A stretch of 64,000 bases of DNA from Himantopus leucocephalus (Eukaryota > Chordata > Aves > Charadriiformes > Recurvirostridae), in NCBI GenBank assembly GCA_003993805.1, contig RSEF01000031.1, positions 56,353,631 through 56,417,630 on the forward strand, given 5' to 3'. Position numbers and translations under genes: made by a program. The notes under the pieces were generated by a model. That model searched no databases. It was not told where the DNA came from and worked only from the letters and a program-made list of their open reading frames with translations. Shown piece after piece: positions 1 through 11,649 of this stretch. Positions within the stretch are counted from its first letter, which is position 1, and each line of letters opens with the position of its first letter.

Positions 1-1500
1 CTAACACAAAAAACTGTGACTGTGTAAAAGCAAACCTTTTTGATTTAAGTTGCTGGCATGCACAGTCCAAACAATTTCAAAAGGCTTCAGCTGTTTCAGC
101 CCGAGTGAAATGCTGCTGTAGGGCCTGGCTGTACAAATGTTGCTCCAGTGAGCAATCCGTACTCACACAGGCAATTTTTTCCGTATCAGGAATATAGCTG
201 TGTTCATAAGGGCTCCTTCCTCAGAGGAACTTAAACTGGCAGGATGGGGCTCTTATTTTGCTATAGTTGTGTTAGCCCTGCTGTCAGGGAAGAAAAAAAA
301 AAAAAAGAGTCTTTTTATGCTTTGGGAATCTGAACCTCAGTGTGGAAAGTGAGTTCTTGCCTGCTAAAGGCATTTGAATTTTTCTGAGGTTGTTATTGAA
401 GTTCAAAGCAGATAAGGGCTCTATCTGGGGCTGCAAGCCACTGTAATGCAACACTTATCCAATTTACAAGGATGTTAGTAGCTTCAAAGTTCCCTCTAAA
501 GGCAAACTAAGCCTCACAGGCTTGCCCAGCCAGGAGTAAGTTACTCTGTAATGAAGGTGAGACACAGGGAAATGCTGGTAAGAGGCTCCACTTCCTTTCT
601 TGGCTGCTATTGTATATGGTTCCTCCAAATTACAATAAAATCAGCTGCACTGTAGTTGTAAGGCTAGGGAGCCAAAAACTAAAAACAAAACAAAAAAGAA
701 AAAAAAAAAGAAGTTAGGTTTAATAAATGACCAAGGAAGACCATTTTACCAACAGGTGAAATCGGTATAATAGAAGGGGTTTTTTTATTTCATTTCTGAA
801 ATGTTTGTTCTTCCTATGTGTTGATTCTGCTGTTCTGTGTAACCGGCCTTTGTAGTACATCTAACTGCAGAGATCAGGAAGAAGAATCTAACAGATTGAT
901 TAATACACTCTCTTATGTCTTGTCCTATGAGAAATACCACCTAGATACAGATACACTTTGCAGATTATGTGGGTGAAAGTAGCAGGGACTTTGCAAGCAT
1001 TCCGTATAAAGAAATTAATTTCTCACAAAATACATTTTTTTAAAAAAGCATGATGGCTGAAAAATCAAATGTTTCTGGGCTAACTTTCAAGTGATGCAAT
1101 ACAGCGGGGAGGTGTGTGCAGACAGTGTGAGGAAGGGTATGCCTAAGTGATACAGCACAATGCTGCATGGAGGTATGCAGCTCAGTTCATTTAATGCTGG
1201 CTTTAATATCTGAAGCAAAATAGCCTCGTGGTCTGCCTGGATGTTCTTTTTGATTGATGGCATCTTGCTTCTTAATTCTACTAACTGAAAGACTGCCACA
1301 TTAATATAATATATGAACAAATACAAAGAGAAGAAATCAGTCAGTGACTAACAGCACATGAAATGTCATTCTTTTTCCTTATGATGTAGATTATTAACGC
1401 ACATTCCAGCCACCTGAAAAAATAACGTGCTTGCCAGTCATGGAACATTTTTTCTTTTTTTAAATCGTATCAGAATAAAATGGGAAATTCTCAGAAATAT
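1..1500. other. AT-rich non-coding stretch
   Basis: No recognisable gene, exon or mobile element. The longest open frame here is about 79 codons and has no family resemblance. Homopolymer A runs sit at 291-306 and around 700-710. Composition is typical of bird intergenic or intronic DNA. Confidence 0.6.
673..712. repeat. A-rich low-complexity tract
   Basis: The tract consists almost entirely of A with scattered C and G. No CR1 or other element body is visible upstream, so it is not obviously a retroposon tail. Confidence 0.8.
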
Positions 1501-3098
1501 GTGCAGCTAATAATGTCTACAATTTTTATTCTTTTTTCCACTGAGCAATGTAAACCAGCATCCCTGGTAGTTATTAAGTAAGGAAGTGATCTCATTCCTA
1601 CGCAACTAAAAGAGTATTTAAATTTAAATTTAAGTTTAAAAGATCCCTACTTAGAAATGGGCAGTCAGCCAGCCTGGCTGTAGACCAAGAAATCAGTGTT
1701 TCTTTGCACAGACAACTCCAGAGAGGACCATTTCAGACTTCAGCAACAAGTTTTCAGAGATCAAGCAGTGAAATAAAAGACATTAAGAAGATAACGTGCT
1801 TCTAATATGATGTACATATCAGCATTGCTCAGTGAGATAGCACTCATGTGGAGGAGTACAGGCTCAGACAAAATCTGAACATACTGAAAAAATAAAGTAC
1901 CTTTCGAGTGTCTGAGATGTCTGCAGTGGTCCTGGATGAGGAGAAGCTGCTGGTAATCAGCATGCAAGAGTCCCTGAGAGTATGCACTGTGTCTGAGTTT
2001 CACACATAAATGATAAATGTTTCTTGAGAAATGTTAAGGTTTCCAAGGGTATCCTACCCCTTAGCAGAATTTGTGTTTTCTCAGAATTGCATTAAAGACA
2101 TGCTGGGTCTACTGCAGCTTGGACCTTGCTTAGCAGACTTTCATAGCTTACCTGTTCCAACTCCTTTGGAGTTTCCCCATCCTCCTTTTAGGCTCCATGG
2201 GAAGACAAAGCCAGGACATCCTCTCCAGCAGCTCTGTGCTAACAAGTCATTTGGCGCAATAAATCAAAGCAGTTGGTGCTGAGGCCACATGATACTTGTT
2301 TGGGGGTTTCACTTCAGTCAAAGGTTAGCTTGGCTGCCCAGGTTCAGTGTCCCCACCACGCACATACCTGAGAGCCACCTGAAGGACCAGTGGTTTGGTG
2401 GCTTCTGGGTCCTTGTGATAAACCTGTGGTCAGTGTTTCAAGCACCAGTGTCAGGATGAAGACTGTTTGGCACTGTCGATGTCTGGTCACCTTGCCCATT
2501 TTTTGACAAAGTGGTACTCAAGTGGTTCTAAATGTGCCAGTGAAAAACAAAGCTGGCTGGTGATATTTAGATTCTATGGATATGACTAGGAATAACTTGG
2601 CTTTTACCTTCTTAAACTAAGTTTGTATTAGGCTTATAATTTCTGTGTTGTTCTCCTTAGTGACACAGTAAATATCTGTACATACTAATTACATTATTTT
2701 ACAGTTAGGTGGTATGTCAACTATTTTGAAGACATTGTGTGGACTACAACATCCATCTGTCTGGACACAGGAGTAATAAAAATCCACCTCCTTAAAAAAA
2801 AATAAATTCCCATGTTTATACCTTTGTTCATCTATGTGAATTACCTGTGTATTGTGTGTAAGCTGAAAATTCTCATTTTCTTCCTAAGCATATTCACCTC
2901 CAACCCCAAACAGTGCTTGGTCAAATATTGCCTTATCTGCACAGTGCAGTCAACGTGCACAGCTGAGAATCCGGCCCAGCTGTAGCAGCAGGTTCAGATG
3001 AAGGTTTCAGGCTTTGAATTGCGGAAGTTGGTCTCACTCAAACAAAGTGAGAAGCTACTTCTAGAGGAAGAGCCTGATATGAAGATAATAAGCCCATT
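1501..3098. other. Non-coding stretch, nothing recognised
   Basis: No frame exceeds about 83 codons and both strands have overlapping short frames. At 1617-1640 there is a short TTTAAA-type repeat. From about 2280 to 2560 the sequence is more GC-balanced but has no motif or coding signature I can name. Confidence 0.6.
1617..1640. repeat. TTTAAA-type short repeat
   Basis: TTTAAA is iterated about four times with one substitution, giving a self-complementary AT-rich segment. Confidence 0.75.
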
Positions 3099-3147
3099 CT
3101 TTTTTTTTCTTTTTTTTTTTTTTTTTTTTTTTNTTTTTTATTTTTCT
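3099..3147. repeat. Poly-T tract containing an unresolved base
   Basis: This is about 49 bases of nearly pure T, with C at 3109 and an N at 3133. No retroposon body is recognisable beside it. The N suggests uncertain homopolymer length in the assembly. Open frames across it give a meaningless phenylalanine run. Confidence 0.9.
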
Positions 3148-3375
3148 AAGCCTAGCAACAAGAAGCCAAGAGTCTCATCGGCTTATGTCACACACACAGC
3201 TGTAAAAGAGGCTGTAGCTTTGTCGCTTTCACAACAGGATTAGATGAATAATATGATACTTTGAAATAATCAAGGACTATTCATGGCTATTTTTTTTCTA
3301 CAGGTCACACTGAAGTCAAAGTTAACAGTTTATTCATCCCCTATGTCATACACAGAGTATTACCAAAAAAACAAC

Positions 3376-3434
3376 AAGAGTCCAAGAGACTTAAACTAAG
3401 AGTCCAAGAGACTTTAAATAAAGTCCAAGAAACC
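3376..3434. repeat. 22-bp tandem repeat, about 2.7 copies
   Basis: Unit 1 at 3376-3397 and unit 2 at 3398-3419 differ at only two positions or so (core AAGAGTCCAAGAGACTT). A third, partial unit runs 3420-3434 with small changes. The high identity suggests a recent local duplication, so copy number may vary between individuals. Confidence 0.85.
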
Positions 3435-4384
3435 AGGCTGTGCTGCTCAGCAGCTCTGTTCTGCTCATGGCTCTGTGCTTCCCTGGGATCACCACAAATC
3501 ACCACCCAAAGGTCAGGCCTGGGCTCTGCTCCTGACGCTGCCTCACAAACAGGAGGTACCAAAGCAGGAATAATCACCATTAAGCATGAGCATACTGCAG
3601 TCCGGCGGTATTTCCATCAAGTCACTGAAGATGTTCCCACTTCTCTTAGTGTCAAGTTTGGATTCTGAGCTTGGTCTGGACCTGATATACCAGGACAGAC
3701 AGTAATCTAGTTGATTAGAAGTTAATTTTTATACTTACACTGTTGCTGTTTGAATTAATAGTTAACTGAGGTTGTCGCTTTACGTGCCCTTGCAGTATTA
3801 GAGGGAGATTTATGTACATATGGGTTTGGAGAGGGAGAAACAATAAATTTGTTATGAAGACTTTGCAGAGAAGAGAGAGCCATGCTGTAGTTGTGATAAG
3901 GAAGGCTGCTTTGAAAAAGCAGAGACCATATGAAGTCCATTAAGAAGTGGTGAACTGCATAAAAACAACGGCAACATCCTTTCCTGTGACTCCTTGGAAT
4001 ATAAGAGCTTGCATAGTGCTTCAAAGGCACTTCAACAATAACATAATTGGGGGCTCACGGTCAGGCACTTAAACCCATGTAGGGCAGTGGGAAGAGCGAA
4101 ATGTGTTCTCTCTTTGTAAAACCTCCCATACTCCTTATCTTATTTTCTCCCTTTCAGTGTTTACTCAGCGTTCATCCTCAGTGAGGCTGGTTTGTAGTAC
4201 ACGAATGAATGAAGACGTCTTTGAAGTTGCTGCACTGAGCAAAATAGTTGAAGCCTTTCTTTGATAAGTTCACATGAATAGAGCCATTTTCTGTTAACAC
4301 ATCTTTTACTGATGTGGCTATTATGCCTTGAGAGAATTAAGAATCCTTTTCAGATGCATGTTTGCAGCTCCCATTAAGGCTAAC
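3435..4384. other. Non-coding stretch
   Basis: Short frames occur on both strands (up to 91 codons on the minus strand at 3755-4030) with no family similarity I recognise. No mobile element is seen. Confidence 0.55.
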
Positions 4385-4450
4385 AGTTCTGCAAACGCAT
4401 ATTTGGAGGAAGATGTGCATAATAGTAATTACAACACATTTGCATGCACG
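4385..4450. promoter_or_regulatory. Possible POU/homeodomain site pair
   Basis: An exact POU octamer, ATTTGCAT, lies at 4438-4445, eight bases right of a TAATTAC homeodomain-type core near 4426-4432. The block also keeps the isolated CpGs in GCAAACGCAT and GCATGCACG. Short matches like these occur by chance in AT-rich DNA, so only the combination makes it worth noting. Confidence 0.25.
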
Positions 4451-5889
4451 TCTTGCTTTTAATCCAGAAAGTGCTCAACATGCTTTACAAACTTCACCAA
4501 CACACTTACACATGTTGTAAATGTAGAATCACTTTGTCAACAGCTGCTGTACAGCCACCTCGAGGTGAAACGCAACAGCTGTGTAACAACACAAAGCAGC
4601 ACCACAGAACATGGCAGCGACCAGAAAAACTGAAATTGCCTTATCTAGTTGAAGCCGTCGGGAGAATTCTAGGTGAGTAACATGTAAATTACTCAAATTA
4701 AAATCTGACTTGAGCACTGGAGGTAACACTCCTACTGTTGCAGGGAAAGTGCCATGGCATTTTTAATGATGGCAATTTGCCTGTACCTCTGTTTTATGTC
4801 TCCGTGGAAAGACAGCACCTCCAACTGCAGTGTGATGGCTAACAGAGGCCAGTCCTTGGTCTCCGGCTGAGTCGGATCAAAGAGTGCCACCTACAGCACA
4901 GGCATCTCCTTGTCCTGCAGAGCTCCGTGTCTCACTTGGCTGACTGACAAGGTCTGAACCTGCCTTGGTAGATAGCGAGACCACGTGGGACCAACGCAGC
5001 GGCACACAAGCACAAATTTCATGGCCAGAGAAAAATTAACAAATTCTTAAAAGGGAAGAACAAAACTGTGGCTGACCTCAATGTGGTGTAAGAGATAGGA
5101 AGCCTGACAGTTTTGCCTTCCCTGGGGGATATGCTACCTCGTACTGGTGTAAAGTAAGAAATAGAGAAGTGATAGCACCCTGTTGTCAGGATTGTCATTG
5201 TCTTGGCTGTAGGAGTGGAGAAATGGCACTCTTGGTTGTGGATGCTACATCTCTCCTTGGTTCAAAGCTACCGTGTGAAGCAAATGCGGGGAGCCCTCTA
5301 CAGCTGGAGAAGCCATGTTGATTGAAACAGACTGAGAATACTTGCTTTCTGATTCATGGAAACGTAATAACTCTTTACTCAGGCTTTGAGACTCTGGAAA
5401 ATTTTGGAGTGTTTCCCATCAGTATGATCTCCTTGAGGAGGAAGGAGAGAAGAGTGAGTTTTCATACCATCTGTTGTCTTTCCTGCATGCCATGTGCCTG
5501 ATCCCATGTAACTCATCCCCAGACCATGCCTATTAACTAGACCTCACATTATCTTCGCACAGTCTTGGGTTCATCCCCCTTCCTGCTGCAGGACAATAGT
5601 CCTTCCTTTGGTAGCAGGGGCCCCCAGTAAATGGCAGCTGGTGTTTGGGTCATACCTCCCCACGTGGTGTTTCTGGACAGCTGTAAAGCCCATTCCCAGA
5701 TATCCTGTCCAGGGAGGCAGACACTGGGGACAGGGAGCAGGACCCCAGGGAAGATGTTATGAGCATCTCATTTTGCAGACTGGTTTCCACAGCAGGTCCC
5801 CACCCCCACCCCACCGGAAATTACCTGCTGTGCAAAATCCAAAATAAAAGACCATTTTGCAAAGGAAAAGATCCCTTCCCGCTGGCAGA
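4451..5889. other. Non-coding stretch
   Basis: No gene is recognised. Frames stay under 85 codons. An isolated CACGTG E-box is at 4982-4987. The sequence from 4860 to 5000 is somewhat GC-richer but has no coding signature. Confidence 0.55.
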
Positions 5890-6160
5890 TACCTCTCCTT
5901 TCAACTGCAGCAGGAAGCCTGAGGAGGGGGAAGATGCCTGAAGTGAGGATGGGCGCCCATGTGGAGGGACTCAGGGTGGGCTGTGGCACCGACCCACCGC
6001 AGGGCTGGGCTGGGGGCGGCCAGGGCAGCCCCAGGAGGGTTTGTGTCACCGCTTCAGGCCTGAGAGTCACGTTAGTGAAAACAAAGTAGAAACGAGCTGG
6101 CGAGCATGTGTTGTCAAGCACTCCTCTTCCGATGGCTCCAGATGGGGACCACATGGAGTC
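5890..6160. other. Local GC-rich patch
   Basis: GC rises clearly above the flanks, especially from 5940 to 6060, with few CpGs, so this is not a CpG island. A 12-bp perfect palindrome centred on GGCGCC sits at 5949-5960. A 131-codon minus-strand frame at 5768-6163 spans it, but its proline- and glycine-rich translation follows from the composition. Confidence 0.5.
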
Positions 6161-7429
6161 CAAAGTAAAAGTGCAGCAAATGAACCTAATCCTCTAATTC
6201 TCTGCCTGCAGTGAAATGGGCTCTCACTGTTGCTCTCCTAATGAAAAAGCAAGTAAGCAGTCATCTGTCTAGGTTGCTCTTAGTGCTTCTTATTGGCATA
6301 ACTGAATTTTACCATGACTGGCTAAAGTAGCAGAAAGAAACAAATTATAGTCTATTTTCTGAGCCTATTTTGCAACAGAAATAAGAAACATATTTTTCAT
6401 TTGGGAGGACAGCAACACTTAGCTTTATTTTTTTCCTTTTTTGTACAGGTTTTGTTTTATAAGAAGCAATTTCCCCAACTTTTCTAATTACCCACCGTAG
6501 CCCTTTGATCTCCCTCTAACCTTGCTATTAATTACTTCTCTAAATACAGCAGCAGCAGCAGCTTTTCACAAGACTTTTATTCTTCTCAGGACCTGATACA
6601 ACTGCCATCAAAGTGAGTAAAAGCCTTTCAGTTCGCTTTAGACAAAGGGCCTTGCATCAGGCTCTTTGTGAAAATGCATAATCCACCATTAAAAGTAAGG
6701 CAGGTCAGTCCTCCACCCTTCTCCTTCTGTTGATTTTAGTGGAAGTGAATCAGCACAAACATAGAAACCCTAACACTGATAGAAAATAATAGTGTCCCCA
6801 ATAAGTACTATGCAATATACAAATAAAGGACTGCCTGTTTCTCATGCTAAAAATCATGTACAGCATTGCTTGACTCACCAGAGTGGCTAGCAAACTCTTT
6901 GGGTTTTTTTAATGGTATGCCCTGGAAAATAATGAAAGGCAGGATTTCCACATGCTATTGTTTACTGCTGTCTAGACTATACTGTGAAATGTACATGGCA
7001 GCTCTTTGGAGGTGAGACCTTTTTGTTTGCTGGCCATACAGCTGGAAATCCTGTTCTGAATGTCCTGGACATTCATGGGTAAGTATAGAATTAATTACTA
7101 TAATGTTTTTTTAAGTGTCTCATGAAATTACAGCACACAGCATACTCTAGTCAAATTGTAACTGCCATTATAACTACATATTTGATGTAAGGACAGTACA
7201 GGCTAGTCTTCCATCAATGTTCTTGCAAAATTTTCATGAGAGTTTCAAGCTGTGTAACTTGATGTTTAACACAAATTTCACTGGCATGGGAAAATTTTTA
7301 ATCCATGAGGTGTGGAAATAATGATCTCTTTCTTGTTTATTGAAATCTTAAAATCTCAGTTACTCACACTGCTGTGAAGGGCCTGTCTCTGCCTCCTTGA
7401 CACCCTCCCCACAGGCACCATGGCTGCTG
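6161..7429. other. Non-coding stretch with small repeats
   Basis: No exon or element is recognised. It holds a (CAG)5 run at 6547-6561 and a nearly contiguous inverted repeat at 7057-7075 (nine-base arms TGAATGTCC and GGACATTCA around one T). Confidence 0.55.
6547..6561. repeat. (CAG)5 microsatellite
   Basis: Five uninterrupted CAG units lie in non-coding DNA. Confidence 0.9.
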
Positions 7430-7797
7430 ACTCCACCCTCTACCCAGTCTGAATCAGCTCCAGTCCTACAGCGCCTCGTCACAGGTGAGGGGCTCCAGCC
7501 CCAGCCAGCAAGGGGACCTCCTCTGACCTCTCTCTGGTTTGTTCAGGTCTTTCCTGATCTGGAGGTCCCAAAACTGAATACTTATTCCCTTGCAGGTGTT
7601 CTCCCTGCCCAGGAAAGGCCTTTGCATTTGTCCCTGTTGACTTTGGTATAACTCCTGTTGGCCCATTCCCCCAGCCTGGACTCTTTTGATGGCAGCCTTG
7701 CCCTCAAGGGCATCCATTGGTTACCCTGGCTTGGTGTCACCTGCACACTCAATGGGAGAGCACTCCATCATCTGCTCGGGGTCATTGACAATCATTC
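7430..7797 (-). mobile_element. Degraded CR1 LINE fragment (reverse-transcriptase part)
   Basis: Read on the minus strand, the piece starting near 7797 matches the CR1 ORF2 segment around RT motif C. The expected FADDTKLG is decayed to CAGDTKPG, an in-frame stop follows, and then LEGKAAIKR matches the CR1 consensus region EG-x-AAIQRD. Further down, IQFWDLQIRKDLNKPERGQR corresponds to CR1 text of the type VQFWGPQ-KKD-x-LERVQRR. Only about 20-30 codons separate these blocks, where an intact CR1 has roughly 100, so an internal deletion is likely. At DNA level the plus strand reads as typical antisense CR1 (GTTGGCCCATTCCCCCAGCCTG). The left boundary is fuzzy. The call rests on remembered CR1 consensus, not a search. 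Confidence 0.8.
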
Positions 7798-8089
7798 TTC
7801 CTCTGCAGCTTAGATATCATAATTCAGATCAATGTTTACAGTTCTGGGAAGGTAGTACCAGACAGACTTTCAGAGATTTCATCTCCCATCCTGTGGGGGA
7901 ATTAATACTCTGTTCTTGGAGGCCAACAACAATTTCCCCTCAGTTGTCCAAGACAATTCCTCTATTGCTACTTTGCCTCAAGTCTTGTCTTTATTACCTT
8001 CACCAAGGCTCATCAATTGACCCTCATTATCTTCAACGGGGGAAGTTTCCCTTGTCTTTTCCCATTGCACATTCCTCCCATGAAACACT

Positions 8090-8260
8090 GCCATCATCTC
8101 TGCTTCTCTCCTTTTTCTTCTCCCTGTCACCTTTGATTTTCTTCCCTTTCCCACTTTTGCTGTCACCCTTCTTTTCTACACACCTTACCTTTTTTGTCTC
8201 ATCTTTTCCTTCCATTTTCTACCTCTCCATAGCTCCCCTCTTTCCCATGGTTCCTGTCCC
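8090..8260. repeat. Pyrimidine-rich tract
   Basis: The plus strand is dominated by C and T with few purines. This strand bias removes most stop codons and creates the 251-codon frame at 7686-8441, which also starts inside antisense CR1. There is no exact period. Confidence 0.7.
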
Positions 8261-10359
8261 TCTTACTGGTACTTTTTGTCCTCCTTATGAACAGTTTTCC
8301 TTTTGCTACTACTCCGTAGCTGTAGTCTTGGAAGATACTTTGATTATATCAAGTCAGAGCATTTCCGAATGTTACGACCTCATCTTATCAGCACAGCCAT
8401 CAAATGCAGGCAAGCAGCCAAGCCAAGAATGTGTTTCCTGAGAATACACACTCCCAAGCGCACTGTCAGGAGAAGGTATTCCCTCAGGTTGCTCATTTGT
8501 CTTTGTTTCAGAGCACTTCAATTTCAAGTTCAACATCTAGTAACAGGCAAGAAGAAGCCGAAGCTTTCTCAATTCTCTCTTATGGGCTTTCAAAGTCTTT
8601 ACTTTAGGATCACTTTCTCCTCGCAATGGGACTTGCTCTCCTAAATTATTCAGTTATTTCTGAAAGGCATACCCTTGAATAACCATGCCCTCTCTATGAA
8701 AGAGAGAGATATCATCAAAAATTCAGAGATATCACAATTTTAAACTGCGATTCTGTAATGTTTAGTCCGTAATATGACTTATTTTAACCTATTAATTGCA
8801 TTTGTGGACATTTTCATGACTTGAGAACTGAGCTGAAAAAGAAAATAGCTTCAGTGTATTTTTTATAAAAGAAATTGAACAAAAACACAAACATTTTTCT
8901 TATTTTAATTTAAAGGCAAGCTAAAAAAATAATTTAATCAAAATCCTGAAAAATCCTGAATAAGAAGAGAATATTTATTGTAGAACACCAGCTAAGCTTA
9001 GCAGAACTTAAATGGCAAATTGGACCTGGTCTGATAAGAATAATACATTTAAAAGTGACACTTCAAAGGGAAGTATTTTTCAAAGGACAAGTTCACAACA
9101 AACTTGTAGAAGCCAGTCTTATAATGACTGCTAAAAAAATCCTACCTGTAGAAGAAAACAGTGAAATTGTAAGCTATAAAAGACAGGGGGGAAAGAAAGT
9201 ATTACAGAAGGGTATTTTGAAAAAAATATTTTCAGTTAATACAAAAGTTCAGTCATTTTTATTTCTCACCTTGGAGTCCTGTTAGAGGTCAGATTTCTTT
9301 TGGCATAGCTGCTATCTGCCCTGTAGAAAAATCACCATCTACCAAGAGAGCCTGCATGCTTTGATAAGCATGACCTGGAATCTGAAAATATCCACATTTT
9401 TAATGTGCTTGGTTTTTCTGGAAAAAATGAGAAAATAAATGCATAGACAAATCCAAGTAATATAACAGTTTGTTGACTTTAAAACATATAGACAATACAG
9501 AAGATACTTTTGTCAGTTTTAGATCAGATTTGTATCGAAGGTTTCGGGTGACATTTGTTTGGTCTTTTTTGTGTTGGTAAGGATGTATCATTTTACTTAC
9601 ATGTGAAGTCTTACATTTGTATTGTACGTGCTGTGCACTTAGTACACTATATTCATTTTGGCTCAAAATTTACTTCCAGGAGCAGATCCAAATAAGCCCA
9701 ACTTCTTTTTCTTATTTTGTTTTTTCTTATTCCCTTCTCCAAAGCTAGTTGCTAAAACTCACCATTTTTGCGGTTATTCTGGACTGTGATGTGTTCTCCA
9801 ATACCTTCTGGTTTTGGCACAAAGGAACATTATCCACTGAAAAGAAAGATATTCAGCCTTAACAATATCAAAGGTTTCTTTCAGGTTCCTCCGGTTTGTT
9901 CACCAGCTTTCCTAATTCAGTGGAGGACACAATTTTTACAAGAACTCTCTTCCTCATAGCTTTGTAATGGTGATCCGCCACTCTAAGAGATATCAGGGGT
10001 GTTACTTCTGCTGTAGGCACCGGAGTGCAACGTGTACCTTGGATACATCCCAAGTCAGTTACTTCTGTCACAGGGTCCAACCGGCTGTGATGAATTCATA
10101 CAAAACTGAAACTTGTTTATTTACTCGTTGGAACTTAGATAAGTCAAAATCTTTCAGTCGATCTTTTTGCTTTGACAATTCAGAAGAATTTAATCTTGTT
10201 TCCTAGTAGTTCTACGCATGGGTGTTGCAGGATCTAAATTCAGTTTCTTTCATCCCTTTGCTGCCCTGAATGTTTACCATTAGTAGTTTTGCTCTAACAG
10301 CTGAAGTTATATGCTACACGTATCTAAATTGTGTGCTCAGTAACAGGCAATAAGTAAAT
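8261..10359. other. AT-rich non-coding stretch
   Basis: No gene is recognised. From 8640 to 9000 the sequence is very AT-rich, with a TTAATTGCAT homeodomain/POU-like stretch at 8792-8801. Frames reach only about 113 codons (8303-8644) and show no family signature. Confidence 0.55.
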
Positions 10360-10396
10360 ACATTGATTGATTTACTGATTTGCAGTGATGCAAATG
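10360..10396. promoter_or_regulatory. Adjacent PBX/HOX-type and POU octamer sites
   Basis: An exact TGATTGAT at 10364-10371 (the known PBX-HOX composite consensus) and an exact octamer ATGCAAAT at 10388-10395 lie 16 bp apart in AT-rich DNA. Both are full-length matches rather than partial ones. Function is inferred only. Confidence 0.3.
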
Positions 10397-11559
10397 AGAA
10401 CAAGGCATTAAACCAACACAGAAACACCATGATGGGTTCTGAGGCATAGGGCAAATTTGTAAAATTGGTGGATTTGTCGGTTATGGACAAAGCAGATAAG
10501 GAAGGCAGGTTTATGAGTGACTTCGTAAACTTCCCTTCTGTCAGGGGGATTGTGGAGTTAGTTTGGCTTAGATATAAGACAGAAGAGCTTTATGGCTGCT
10601 TTAAATTATGCCAAACGGAGACCAGCACTAAAAGCCCTTCCCCTCATCCAGGATTGTGGAGGGCTGTAAAGAATGTATGGTTTTACTGGACAAAAGGATA
10701 TAGCTGGAGAGAACAGAGGAGATTTTGCGCACCCAAGCCCATTGTCAGCTTTGAAAGAGCTGTGTGGTGTAGTTTGCTCCGGCTGGCAGATTAATTCCCA
10801 GCACTCTTTCTGTACCACCAAAGGGCAAGAGCGTGGGTGTACATTTCAATATTTGTCTGTATTCATAACCGATGCGATTGCTTTTTAGTTGCAAATTAGG
10901 CTGGATAATAAAGGCATGTTATTTTTAACAAATCCACTAATATTGATCTGTACGTTTGTGCTAAAGGTAGGGAAGTCCTTTTACTAAAAAAAAAAAGTAG
11001 GTCTTAACTGGATGTCACACCGTCCCTAACCCAAATAACTGTTTCAAAAGAGCAGCCTGCCATTCAGTGTTTATTGTGATAACAGCTTTTTAATTTCCTG
11101 ATGCTTCCTGAAAACAATCCCTCCCTGTTTGCACAAGCTGCAGGGGGAAAAACAGAGTGACCCACCAAGGGTCTCCAGTTAACTGTCCAGCAGCAATGAC
11201 TGAGAAAACGTCTCACAAGATGACCATTTACAAACATGCGGTTTGCTGAGTGCACTGTGTCAAGCACATTGTTGTAATCTGCAGAGCAGCACCCTCCTGC
11301 GAGGGCTGGGTGAGCACTCTGCAGCGCAGAGAGCAGAGGGGCAACGCAGTCACGCAGCTGGGAGCAAGGGAAGAGGGGAGGAAAAATGGATCTGAGAGGG
11401 GCAAAGCATTCCCTTCTCAGAAGGCTTGAGCAAAACTGCAGTGATGCTCAGCAGTGAAGAAAAAAAAAAGAGGTTGGAAAGTGGCATACAAAGAGTTGTC
11501 CCCTCTCTCTCTTCCCCTCTTGCATCTGGTGCGAGGCAAGGCAGAAGAGTGGAGGATAT
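10397..11559. other. Non-coding stretch
   Basis: Frames up to 109 codons (10465-10794) show no recognisable domain. A short GC-richer patch lies at 11280-11370. No mobile element is seen. Confidence 0.55.
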
Positions 11560-11630
11560 TACTGTAATCATCCCAAGAGGAGGACTTCAGTGTGATCTTC
11601 CCAAGAGGACAATGTCAGTGTGATCATCCC
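11560..11630. repeat. 28-bp imperfect tandem repeat, about 2.5 copies
   Basis: Units begin at 11560, 11588 and 11616 and share the core GTGATCxTCCCAAGAGGA, with a few substitutions between copies. The array ends about 20 bp upstream of a CR1 3' end. It may be derived from local slippage near that insertion. Confidence 0.75.
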
Positions 11631-11649
11631 TACTTTGCTTTGTGTTCTT

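Noticed and set aside
5890..6160. CpG-island promoter
   Set aside because: GC is raised but CpG is sparse, and there is no neighbouring exon or core promoter pattern.
5768..6163. 131-codon minus-strand frame
   Set aside because: It lies over a local GC-rich patch that is poor in stop codons, has no recognised motif and conflicts with overlapping frames.
7686..8441. 251-codon plus-strand open frame, the longest in the window
   Set aside because: It begins inside antisense CR1 and continues through a pyrimidine-rich tract that lacks stop codons. The translation is a serine/leucine/phenylalanine-rich artefact with no domain.
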